Numbered from the stretch's first letter, positions 1 to 6,326 are shown. The stretch is 6,441 bases of DNA from Nitrospirota bacterium (GCA_016222925.1 JACRQB010000159.1:1-6441); one strand, 5' to 3'. Notes: generated by a model not told the origin, from the letters alone. Numbers and translations: made by a program.

Positions 1-884
1 CTCGTATCCATCCCGCGCAGTTCGTCTTCGGCCACGCTGAAGGCCATGATCGGCGCATCCTCGGCGCGTAACCCCTGGTTGCCGAACTCTTTATAGAACG
101 GCACGTTGCTGTCCCCGTTGATGGTACTGATTACCGCCGCCCCGCCGCCGGCGGCAAACTTCTTAATCTTCCCGCAGATGGTTTGATAGTCCTGGTGATG
201 GAAGGGGGTGTACTCTTCTTCGATGTTCGCGGCGGGGACTTTCTTGGCCAAGAGCATGGCCCGCAAAATCTTGTTGGTCGTGCGCGGATAGACGTAGTCC
301 GTCCCTAAGAGATAGAACTTCTTGTAGTTCCCGCCTTCGGGGCTCATCAAGTATTCCACCGCCGGCGCCGCCTGTTGATTGACCGCCGCCCCGGTATAGA
401 ACACGTTGCGGGAACACTCTTCGCCTTCGTACTGCACGGGATAGAAGAGCAAGCCATTGTTCTTTTCAAAGACCGGCAGCACGGATTTCCGGCTCACCGA
501 CGTCCAGCAGCCGAACACCACCGACACTTTGTCTTCCAACAGCAGCTGCTTGGCTTTCTCCGCAAACAGGTCCCAATTCGACGCCGGATCGACGATCTTC
601 GCCTCGATCTGCCGCCCCATGACGCCCCCGGCTTTGTTGATTTCCTCGACCGCCATCAGCACGACATCGCGCAAGGACACTTCACTGATCGCCATCGTGC
701 CGCTCAGCGAATGTAAGATCCCGATCTTGATCGGCGGGCCGCCCGCCCCATACGACAGGGCATACTGGCCCAGGTTGCCCAAGAGCGCCGCCACGCCGAC
801 GCCGGCCGCCACGCGCCCGCTCTGGCCGAGAAATTCCCGTCGCGAGGACCCGCTTGCTCCATCCTGTGGGCTGTTCGTATCCAT
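1..884 (-). CDS. urtA: Urea ABC transporter substrate-binding protein UrtA, C-terminus cut by window edge
   Basis: This is the periplasmic binding protein of a urea (or short-chain amide) ABC importer of the branched-chain-amino-acid type. The frame is open for 294 codons and runs off the left edge without a stop; full-length family members have about 420-440 residues. A twin-arginine signal is visible: SRREFLG with R15-R16, then a small-residue hydrophobic stretch to about residue 44, implying folded export by Tat. The mature part opens with IKIGILHSLSGTMA (about 51-64) and continues with UrtA-typical segments: EINKAGGVMGR, DPASNWDLFAEKA, VFGCWTSVSRKSVLPVFE, GLLFYPVQYEGEECS and GTDYVYPRTTNKI. 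The ATG at 884 is preceded by AAAGGAG with a nine-base spacer. Another ATG at 891 is out of frame and only two bases from the Shine-Dalgarno. The permease and ATPase genes (urtBCDE) would lie beyond the left edge. The close paralogue FmdD (amide binding) cannot be excluded from sequence alone. Confidence 0.93.
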   Translation of the reverse strand, partial: MDTNSPQDGASGSSRREFLGQSGRVAAGVGVAALLGNLGQYALSYGAGGPPIKIGILHSLSGTMAISEVSLRDVVLMAVEEINKAGGVMGRQIEAKIVDPASNWDLFAEKAKQLLLEDKVSVVFGCWTSVSRKSVLPVFEKNNGLLFYPVQYEGEECSRNVFYTGAAVNQQAAPAVEYLMSPEGGNYKKFYLLGTDYVYPRTTNKILRAMLLAKKVPAANIEEEYTPFHHQDYQTICGKIKKFAAGGGAAVISTINGDSNVPFYKEFGNQGLRAEDAPIMAFSVAEDELRGMDT

Positions 885-893
885 CGTACATCA

Positions 894-900
894 CTCCTTT
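894..900 (-). promoter_or_regulatory. Ribosome binding site of urtA
   Basis: On the minus strand AAAGGAG lies nine bases before the ATG at 884. It decides the start, because the competing ATG at 891 (different frame) is only two bases away. Confidence 0.75.
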
Positions 901-1092
901 GTGTCTGCCGTGAGTTGCCATCTGCCGGTTGCTGCTGTGCTACGTCAAACCTCTGCCAACCAGATCGGCCACCTGTCCTGTGCCTCTCGCGTAAAAGGTT
1001 CTTCGATCGGGCTCCGGTACAGCCTGACGCCACAAGAGATCGTGATTGCGGCGTCGCTATTGCTGATAAATGAAGCGGCTATTGGTCCTTCC

Positions 1093-1124
1093 CTAGATTA
1101 AGGCCTTCATAGCGTGGCCTCCTT
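1093..1124 (-). promoter_or_regulatory. Strong Shine-Dalgarno followed by a five-codon minigene (MKALI-stop)
   Basis: On the minus strand AAGGAGG (1124-1118) sits seven bases ahead of ATG AAG GCC TTA ATC TAG (1110-1093). The spacing is ideal, yet the frame closes after five codons. A five-base inverted repeat, AGGCC at 1101-1105 and GGCCT at 1116-1120 on the plus strand, encloses the start codon in a ten-base loop and overlaps the Shine-Dalgarno. It could be a leader peptide, a remnant of a lost gene start, or chance. The motif itself is seen directly; a function is not shown. Confidence 0.35.
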
Positions 1125-1130
1125 CTTGTG

Positions 1131-1367
1131 CTATGTGCCTGAGGCATTCTCTCGATCCACCGCGACATAAGCGCCTTGCGAGGCGATCGGGCTCGCCGTC
1201 ACCAGCGAGGCCTGCGCGGGCAGTACGTGCTCGCCGGTCTTGTCCGTGGACAAGCAGAGCGAGCAGATGTAGCCTTCGTGAACGGCAGCCTTGATCATGT
1301 CCGGGCGCTCGTAATCATGGTGACAGACATGGCATTTCAGGTGCTCTCCGGACGGGTTGCCGCGCAA
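1131..1367 (-). CDS. Cysteine-rich CxxC/CSLC module, probably the out-of-frame C-terminal tail of the NCS1 transporter
   Basis: This frame runs from a TTG at 1367 to a TAG at 1133-1131 (78 residues), in the +1 frame relative to the transporter gene, which it overlaps by 53 bases. It contains C12-H-V-C15, then YE-x2-DM (19-24), then GYICSLC (C35 and C38), a pattern expected of a small zinc-binding or redox module. Third codon positions are mostly G or C, as in the transporter, which argues for real coding. There is no Shine-Dalgarno before the TTG, so independent translation is unlikely. The simplest reading is that it was the C-terminus of the transporter and was separated by a one-base shift between about 1335 and 1381. 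From memory, NCS1-like proteins with a short tail of the type C-x2-C ... DM ... ICSLC exist, often with further cysteines that are absent here. Alternatives are a translationally coupled small protein or a recoding product. Confidence 0.5.
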   Translation of the reverse strand: MRGNPSGEHLKCHVCHHDYERPDMIKAAVHEGYICSLCLSTDKTGEHVLPAQASLVTASPIASQGAYVAVDRENASGT

Positions 1368-2805
1368 TGGCGATGATGGGCGGCAGCACCAGCGCGAGCC
1401 CGATCGCCACCAGCGGCGAGTATGGCCGCACCATTTCGCCGAGCCCGCCGAAGAATGCGATGACGGACAGGCCAGCGGCGATCAGCATCGACCCGAAGCC
1501 CACGGGATTGAAGTCGTACAGCATCCCGCGGCGGAACTCAGGCGTTATCGGCGAAAGCTTCAGCAGGTACTTGTTGAAGACGATGTCCGAGGCCACCACC
1601 ACGACCCAGGCCATGCCGCAGTTGGCGTAGAACCCAAGTATGGTGTTCAGGAAGTCGAACATGTTCGCTTCCATCAGGATCAGCGCGATCAGCAGGTTCA
1701 CGCCGAGGAATACGATGCGACCTGGATAGTGCTTGGTCACGCGGGTGAACGCGTTGGTCCATGCCAGCGATCCCGAGTAGGCGTTGGTGACGTTGATCTT
1801 GATCTGGCTGATCACCACGAGCACGACCGCCAGCGTCATCGCGAGCCAGCCCGGCAGAAAATTCTCGTAGATCTCCAGGAACTGGTGCACGGGCTGGTTG
1901 GCGATGCCGGTGCTGTTCGCGACATTCGCGATCAGATAGACCGCCAAAAACAGACCCACGATCTGCTTGATGGCGCCGAAGATGACCCAGCCCGGGCCGG
2001 CGAGGAACATCCAGGTCCACCAGCTGCGTTTGTTCTCGGGGGTCATCGGCGGCATGAAGCGCAGGTAGTCGTTCTGCTCGGCAATCTGCGCAATCAGGGA
2101 CAGGCAGACACCCGCAGCCAGCAGCGTAGAGCCCAGATCGAAACCCTCGACACCATGCTGGCCCTGGTAGGCAAAGAACTGGCCGACCGACTCCGGGTGA
2201 CTGACGACCAGATAGACGAACGGCGCGACCATCAGGATAAGCCATAGGGGAGTCGTCCAGACCTGCAACGTCGAAAGCACTTTCATGCCGTAGATCACCA
2301 GCGGGAAGATGACGAGCGTCGACGCTGCGTACCCCAGCCATAGCGGGATGCCGAGCCCGAGTTCGAGTCCCTGAGCCATGATGGAGCCTTCGAGAGCGAA
2401 GAAGATGAAGGTGAACGTCGCGTAGATGACGTTGGTGACCACCGAGCCGTAATAGCCGAACCCGCTTCCGCGAGTGACAAGGTCGAGGTCGATGTTGTAT
2501 CGCGCCGAATAGTAGGCGACCGGGAATCCGGTCAGCATCACGACAACGGCGAAGATAAGGATGCCCCACAGCGCGTTGGTGGTGCCGTAGGAGATGCCGA
2601 TGTTGGCGCCGATGGCGAAGTCGGCGAGGTAGGCGATGCCGCCCAATGCCGAGATGCCGACGACCCGCGTCGACCATTTGCGGTAGCTACGAGGCGCAAA
2701 CCGCAGCGTGTAGTCCTCCAAGGTTTCCTTGCTGGCTGTCATAGTGTCGAGGTCTGCCTCGTCCACCCCTGGTTTCCTGCTGAGCTTTTGCGTCATGGCT
2801 GTCAA
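1315..2805 (-). CDS. NCS1-family transporter (purine/cytosine/allantoin permease type)
   Basis: This is an integral inner-membrane secondary transporter of the nucleobase:cation symporter-1 family, 496 residues, with about twelve hydrophobic segments between residues 47 and 480. Family hallmarks visible are the N-terminal EDYTLRFAPRSYRKW (30-44), GANIGISYGTTNALWG (66-81), RGSGFGYYGSVVTNVI (112-127), FFALEGSIMAQG (135-146) and INVTNAYSGSLAWTNAFTR (337-355). The substrate cannot be read from sequence; a nitrogenous compound such as a nucleobase, hydantoin, allantoin or urea fits the neighbouring urea transporter. The TTG start at 2805 is chosen because AAGGAGG lies eight bases upstream; the in-frame ATG at 2796 would be 17 bases away. 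The last ~15 residues (from R482) look like frameshifted sequence, and a cysteine-rich module continues in the +1 frame. Codons are strongly G/C-ending, more so than in the kinase gene, which may indicate transfer. A two-component pair lies 229 bases upstream on the same strand. Confidence 0.9.
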   Translation of the reverse strand: MTAMTQKLSRKPGVDEADLDTMTASKETLEDYTLRFAPRSYRKWSTRVVGISALGGIAYLADFAIGANIGISYGTTNALWGILIFAVVVMLTGFPVAYYSARYNIDLDLVTRGSGFGYYGSVVTNVIYATFTFIFFALEGSIMAQGLELGLGIPLWLGYAASTLVIFPLVIYGMKVLSTLQVWTTPLWLILMVAPFVYLVVSHPESVGQFFAYQGQHGVEGFDLGSTLLAAGVCLSLIAQIAEQNDYLRFMPPMTPENKRSWWTWMFLAGPGWVIFGAIKQIVGLFLAVYLIANVANSTGIANQPVHQFLEIYENFLPGWLAMTLAVVLVVISQIKINVTNAYSGSLAWTNAFTRVTKHYPGRIVFLGVNLLIALILMEANMFDFLNTILGFYANCGMAWVVVVASDIVFNKYLLKLSPITPEFRRGMLYDFNPVGFGSMLIAAGLSVIAFFGGLGEMVRPYSPLVAIGLALVLPPIIAIARQPVRRAPEMPCLSP

Positions 2806-3034
2806 CGCTAGGACCTCCTTTCTCTAATGAGTCGGTAGCCATAGTGATAGCTCCCTCGGACCTGTTCCTTCTTGGATGCTGCGCGAATCATTCTGCCCAT
2901 GTTGTAGCGTCCGGTATCTCACAATAGACGGCGTAGCCCTATCGGGAAAATCCTGAAAGAATGGCGGGAGATCCCTGAGAGGGGCCGTCGAGTGTACTGA
3001 AAGAGCGTGGGAATGCAGATGAATCGGCAAAGAA
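2806..3034 (-). other. Intergenic region between response regulator and NCS1 transporter
   Basis: The 229 bases hold the transporter Shine-Dalgarno (2814-2820) and an imperfect dyad at 2837-2852 (AGCNAT-N4-ATNGCT). I see only weak short hairpins (for example near 2965-2985) with no T-run, so no terminator is called after the response regulator. No promoter with acceptable -35 and -10 boxes is evident. An open frame of 68 codons in this region lacks any recognisable features and is not called. Confidence 0.45.
2814..2820 (-). promoter_or_regulatory. Ribosome binding site selecting a TTG start for the NCS1 transporter
   Basis: Minus-strand AAGGAGG ends eight bases before TTG at 2805 and seventeen bases before the ATG at 2796. 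The optimal spacing supports the non-ATG start. Confidence 0.7.
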
Positions 3035-3688
3035 CTAGGAATCGGGCTGAATCAATCCGACACGCATCGCAAAACGAACGAGCCCGGGCACATCATGAAT
3101 ATCGAGCCGTTCCATCAATTGGCTGCGGTGAGTTTCGACGGTTTTCACGCTCACATTCAGACGTTGAGCGATATCTTTCGTCGTTTGCCCTTCTGCGACG
3201 AGCTGCAGGATTTCGCGTTGGCGCATGCTCAGTTTGGCCAGCGGGCCGGTCTGCCCTTCAGACTTTTCGCGGTAAGCTTCGATGGCATACTTCACAACCG
3301 CCGGGGTCAGGTACCTCTCCCCCCTGGCGACCGTCTTGAGGGCCAACTCCAGCTCAGCCAATTCAGCGCCTTTCAACAGATAGCCTGAAGCGCCCACCTG
3401 CAATGCTTGTTGGAGGTATTCTTCATTGGCATACATCGACAGCAAAATCACGCGCGTAGTCGGCGACTCCTTGACGATCCTGGCAGTCGCATCGAGTCCG
3501 TTCAGTCCTGGCATCGCAATATCCATCAGCACCAGATCAGGAGGATCCGCTTGTACAGACTTGATGGCTTCCCACCCATCACCAACATCCGCGATAACTT
3601 CGATCCCTTCGATTTTTTGCAGGAGGGCCCGCATGCCGGCCCTGACCAACGCATGATCTTCCACGAGAAGAATCCGGAGGTGGCTCAT
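3035..3688 (-). CDS. NarL/FixJ-family response regulator
   Basis: This is a cytoplasmic two-component transcription regulator of 217 residues, the usual length for the family. The receiver domain (about 4-120) carries the acidic pair E10-D11, the phospho-acceptor D56 in LVLMDIAMPG, the switch S84 in ILLSM and the conserved K106 in GYLLKG. A linker leads to a LuxR-type helix-turn-helix (about 152-212): LSMRQREILQLVAEGQTTKDIA, then NVSVKTVETHRSQLMERL. All catalytic receiver residues are present, so phosphorylation-dependent control is expected. Its ATG overlaps the kinase TGA (ATGA, four bases), implying translational coupling and a cognate pair, and GAGGTG lies eight bases upstream of the start. 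Targets are unknown. The transporter gene downstream on the same strand is the nearest candidate, but this is inferred from position only. Confidence 0.96.
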   Translation of the reverse strand: MSHLRILLVEDHALVRAGMRALLQKIEGIEVIADVGDGWEAIKSVQADPPDLVLMDIAMPGLNGLDATARIVKESPTTRVILLSMYANEEYLQQALQVGASGYLLKGAELAELELALKTVARGERYLTPAVVKYAIEAYREKSEGQTGPLAKLSMRQREILQLVAEGQTTKDIAQRLNVSVKTVETHRSQLMERLDIHDVPGLVRFAMRVGLIQPDS

Positions 3689-5142
3689 GGCGATATCACC
3701 TCAACCGTCGCATGCAACTTGGTCTGCTCTTGCTCGGTGAGCGGGAAGCACAGCTCGAGCCTGGTCCCTTCACCCAGCACTGATGAGATGGCGAAGCTGC
3801 CGCCGGCCAGCCGCACACGCTCTTCCAGACCGAGCAATCCGATACTTTGTCCGCCCAGTGCGCGCTGTTTTGCCAACATGACATCAAACCCAACACCGTC
3901 GTCTTGGATAACAAGTGTGACGTCCTGATCTTGCCGGCACAATGTCAGATCGACGGTCTTCGCCTTCGCATACTTCGCGATATTGGTCAGCGCTTCTTGC
4001 ACAACCCGAAAGCAGCTGACCTCGATAGGAGCCGGGATTCGCCCTGTTATTCTCTCGACAGACAGTGAGAGGATCCACCCATTCCGCTCTGCCTGCCGAT
4101 TCACATACCACCGGAGCGCGGGTACCAAACCTAAATCGTCGAGAAGCGACGGCCGGAGATCCAACGCCAGACTCCGCACTTGAGTCAGCAGGCGATCCAC
4201 CAGCTCAAGGCTATCCGTGAGTGAGCCGAGCCGGGCCTCCCCAACCTCACCATGCTGGATGTCTTGCAAGTCAATCTTCAGCGCTGTCAGCAACTGTCCG
4301 ACTTCGTCGTGCAGATCGCGCGCAAGTCGACTTCGCTCCTCCTCCTGTACTTGCATCAGTCGGTTAGACAGTATCCGTAAGGAATGGTTGGCGGCACTCA
4401 ATTCGGCAGTTCTCTCTTGAACTCGTATTTCTAATGCCTCGTGCGCTTGCCTCAGAAGGACCTCCGCCCTCTTCCGGTCGCTGATATCCCGGATGACTTT
4501 CGATACCCCCACAAACTGACCCAAGGCGTCCTTGAGCGGTGACAATGTGACCGACACATCGATATATCGGCCGTCCTTAGTCAACCGTACGGCATCATAG
4601 CTTTGAATATCATGCGTTCCCCGCACTGTGGCCAGCTCCCAGGCTCTGTCCCGAGAGAGATGGGCTGGAATAATCGTGAGGGTCGAGCGACCGATCATCT
4701 CGTTGGCGGTATACCCGAAGAGACGTTCCGCACCTTCATTCCACGACGTCACGAATCCGTTGGGGGTCACGCTCAGAATGGCATCGCTGCTGCTCTCCAC
4801 GATCGCACCCAGTCGCCTGGTGGCATCGTCGAGTTTCGCCCTTCTCGCCCGCACCACGAGCCATGCCGTAATCCACAGAAGGGCGATACCCACGACGCGA
4901 TTGAAGCCGGCAATGTCTACCGGGATGACAGGAGGAGACAATGTGTGCCCCATATACGCGAGAACAGTCCCGATGGCCGCAACAAGATACGGCGCAATCT
5001 GCCACTCAATCCAGAGAGTCAAGAAGGCGCTGAAAACATCCCCAACGACCCAGACCGCATACCCCCACGGCATGAACACATCGAGAAGGAACGTCCCAGC
5101 CAGAATCAACGGAATCAGTGCTCGGGCATAGTTACTGTTCAT
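3685..5142 (-). CDS. Membrane-bound PAS sensor histidine kinase (HisKA_3 / NarX-type)
   Basis: This is a sensor kinase expected to autophosphorylate and pass phosphate to the regulator encoded immediately downstream. From the ATG at 5142 it has 485 residues. Four hydrophobic segments with short loops (about 6-27, 29-44, 51-66, 82-99) form the membrane part and leave no large periplasmic sensor. A PAS domain follows (about 113-222; SSSDAILSVTPNGFVTSWNEGAERLFGY is within it), then a coiled coil (about 222-265). The dimerisation/H-box has LARDLHDEVGQ with H278 as phospho-acceptor and a D-x3-Q (D279, Q283), typical of kinases that also dephosphorylate their regulator. The ATPase domain shows the N-box EALTNIAKYAKA (N387), the G1 box DDGVGFD (415-420) and the G2 box GLLGLEERV. 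An in-frame GTG at 5196 would add 18 polar residues but has no Shine-Dalgarno; the ATG has only a weak GTGGA. The signal sensed is unknown. Confidence 0.93.
   Translation of the reverse strand: MNSNYARALIPLILAGTFLLDVFMPWGYAVWVVGDVFSAFLTLWIEWQIAPYLVAAIGTVLAYMGHTLSPPVIPVDIAGFNRVVGIALLWITAWLVVRARRAKLDDATRRLGAIVESSSDAILSVTPNGFVTSWNEGAERLFGYTANEMIGRSTLTIIPAHLSRDRAWELATVRGTHDIQSYDAVRLTKDGRYIDVSVTLSPLKDALGQFVGVSKVIRDISDRKRAEVLLRQAHEALEIRVQERTAELSAANHSLRILSNRLMQVQEEERSRLARDLHDEVGQLLTALKIDLQDIQHGEVGEARLGSLTDSLELVDRLLTQVRSLALDLRPSLLDDLGLVPALRWYVNRQAERNGWILSLSVERITGRIPAPIEVSCFRVVQEALTNIAKYAKAKTVDLTLCRQDQDVTLVIQDDGVGFDVMLAKQRALGGQSIGLLGLEERVRLAGGSFAISSVLGEGTRLELCFPLTEQEQTKLHATVEVISP
3697..3702 (-). promoter_or_regulatory. 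Ribosome binding site of the response regulator, inside the kinase gene
   Basis: Minus-strand GAGGTG lies eight bases before the ATG at 3688, within the last codons of the kinase gene. With the ATGA overlap it supports coupled translation at a defined start. Confidence 0.6.
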
Positions 5143-5292
5143 GATAGTCCACGATCTAAGACAAGACGGCCGCCTGTCGTTTGACGACGGCTGCACGACA
5201 AAGCAACAACTGCCGCTGCCGCCGGACTTTGCATGATACTCTAAAGCAAGGATCGGGATCGAGAACGGATGGGTGGTACTAGTCTGACGGTC
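5143..5292 (-). other. Intergenic region upstream of the sensor kinase
   Basis: These 150 bases between the EamA transporter stop and the kinase ATG contain a perfect five-base inverted repeat with a three-base spacer, GTCGT-TTG-ACGAC (plus strand 5176-5188). A TATCAT hexamer on the minus strand near 5235 resembles a -10 box, but no matching -35 is visible. No terminator is evident after the transporter gene. Confidence 0.4.
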
Positions 5293-6195
5293 CTACATAT
5301 TCGACTCAACCGCTTGCCGGTTCACCACCCATACGCCAGCCAGGATCAAAGTAATGCCAATCATTTCAATCAGTCCGATGGATTCTCCTAGAATCAAGAC
5401 TGATAACCCGATGGCGGCAACCGGCGTCAGATTGCCCAGGACCGACGCCCGTGAAGGGCCGACACCCTTGACGCCGAACAGCCAAGCCTGTTGTGCGACC
5501 GCCGTTGCGAAAACGATAAGGTAGCCGAGCGCCAGCCAATCGGGTGTCGTCACCGATCCGATCCCGGCATTCATCACCTTGTGATCTGTCCAGAGCAGTG
5601 GAAGTTGAAGAACGGTTGCCACGAGCAGCGTCGTCCAGTTGACCGTGAGGGCCGACACCCGCTCCATGATTGCGCGGCTGCCGATACTATAGAGCGCCCA
5701 ACTCACGACGCCGAGAAAGACCAACATACTCCCCAGTAGCGGATGCTCGCCAGCCGATTGAAAGCCTGCGACGGAGACCAGTCCGACACCTGAGAACGAC
5801 AGCAGCGCGCCAGCCCACACGGCACGCAACGGCACATCCCGAATCAACAGGGCTGAAAGCAGAGATGTCACGACCGGGCTTGCCCCGATGATCACACCAC
5901 CGACCGCCCCACTGACATAGTTGAGCCCCATGAGAATGAGCAGATGGTTCCCTAAGACGCCAAGCCCCAGAAGCCCCAGCAACCCCATGTCGGCGCGGCT
6001 GATCGTGATCGCGCCGCCTTCTTTCGACCACCAGGTCGCCAATAGAATAGCCAGCCCTCCGATGTCGCGAAGGGCCGAGGCTTCGACAGCGGAGAACGAT
6101 CCGAGGGCCATCTTTTGCGCCACGATCGAACCGCCCCACAGGACTGCCGCGAGTACAACCGATCCATAGGCCACCGTTGCGGGAGGCTGACTCAT
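5293..6195 (-). CDS. DMT-superfamily transporter with two EamA domains
   Basis: This is an inner-membrane permease of the drug/metabolite transporter superfamily, 300 residues from the ATG at 6195, with about ten hydrophobic helices arranged as two EamA repeats (about 8-125 and 150-295). Typical features are VLAAVLWGGSIVAQKMAL in helix 1, NHLLILMGLNYVSGAVGGVIIGASPVVTSLLSALLI closing the first repeat, and RASVLGNLTPVAAIGLSVLILGESIG closing the second, a canonical EamA signature. Substrate and direction are not predictable; family members often export amino acids or other small metabolites. The start is uncertain: the ATG at 6195 places helix 1 as usual but has no Shine-Dalgarno, whereas a GTG at 6243 (or TTG at 6246) has GGAG just upstream and would add 16-17 residues. 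A lipoprotein gene begins divergently at 6327. No link to the nitrogen genes is evident. Confidence 0.92.
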   Translation of the reverse strand: MSQPPATVAYGSVVLAAVLWGGSIVAQKMALGSFSAVEASALRDIGGLAILLATWWSKEGGAITISRADMGLLGLLGLGVLGNHLLILMGLNYVSGAVGGVIIGASPVVTSLLSALLIRDVPLRAVWAGALLSFSGVGLVSVAGFQSAGEHPLLGSMLVFLGVVSWALYSIGSRAIMERVSALTVNWTTLLVATVLQLPLLWTDHKVMNAGIGSVTTPDWLALGYLIVFATAVAQQAWLFGVKGVGPSRASVLGNLTPVAAIGLSVLILGESIGLIEMIGITLILAGVWVVNRQAVESNM

Positions 6196-6258
6196 GGGCA
6201 CTGGGATACCGTCGTTCTGCCTCGCCGTCAAGCGGTATTCCACCAACGCTCCATTTAC

Positions 6259-6287
6259 TTGACGGCGTTTAGGTTTATCAGTAGCCT
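6259..6287 (+). promoter_or_regulatory. Possible sigma-70 promoter for the lipoprotein gene
   Basis: On the plus strand TTGACG (6259-6264) is a good -35 box. A 17-base spacer leads to TAGCCT (6282-6287), a poor -10 with three of six matches. It lies about 40 bases before the lipoprotein ATG, in the divergent gap. The call rests mainly on the -35 match and the location. Confidence 0.25.
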
Positions 6288-6314
6288 CCGTCTAAGGGAC
6301 AAGGCCGGTTAACA

Positions 6315-6320
6315 GGGAGG
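6315..6320 (+). promoter_or_regulatory. Ribosome binding site of the lipoprotein gene
   Basis: GGGAGG followed by a six-base spacer (AATTTC) precedes the ATG at 6327, which is close to ideal spacing. Confidence 0.75.
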
Positions 6321-6326
6321 AATTTC

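Larger units (their letters stand above)
885..1130 (-). other. Leader/intergenic region upstream of urtA
   Basis: These 246 bases separate the cysteine-rich tail frame (stop at 1131) from urtA. Apart from the Shine-Dalgarno/minigene at its upstream end and the urtA ribosome binding site at its downstream end, I see no gene. No clear sigma-70 or sigma-54 (GG-N10-GC) promoter stands out on the minus strand, and there is no stem followed by a T-run that would separate urtA from the upstream transcription unit. It may therefore be an untranslated leader of a read-through transcript, or it may hold a promoter of a type I cannot recognise by eye. Confidence 0.5.

Noticed and set aside
900..990. Possible sigma-54 promoter upstream of urtA
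   Set aside because: GG...GC pairs are present on the minus strand, but with spacings of 9 or 12 rather than the required 10, so the consensus is not met.
457..1101. Plus-strand open frame of 214 codons spanning urtA's 5' part and the leader region
   Set aside because: It is mostly antisense to urtA and its translation shows no domain. The extension through the 885-1101 gap made me look for a gene or transposase remnant there, but I recognise none.
1357..2247. Plus-strand open frame of 296 codons opposite the NCS1 transporter gene
   Set aside because: The translation is rich in H, R, D, Q and E with no domain, it lies wholly antisense to a clear membrane-protein gene, and it arises from that gene's G/C-ending codons.
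1538..2677. Minus-strand open frame of 379 codons overlapping the NCS1 gene in another frame
   Set aside because: Arginine-rich low-information translation typical of a frame-shadow of a high-GC3 gene; the overlapping NCS1 frame has all family motifs.
2960..2985. Possible terminator after the response regulator
   Set aside because: Only four-base stems (CCCT/AGGG, GGGA/TCCC) with tiny loops and no following T-run.
2824..3030. 68-codon minus-strand frame between the response regulator and the transporter
   Set aside because: No Shine-Dalgarno was evident, the translation has no recognisable features, and it occupies what looks like an ordinary intergenic region.
4603..5184. Plus-strand frames of 193 and 167 codons opposite the kinase gene
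   Set aside because: Antisense shadows of the PAS and membrane part of the kinase, with no domain or ribosome binding signal.
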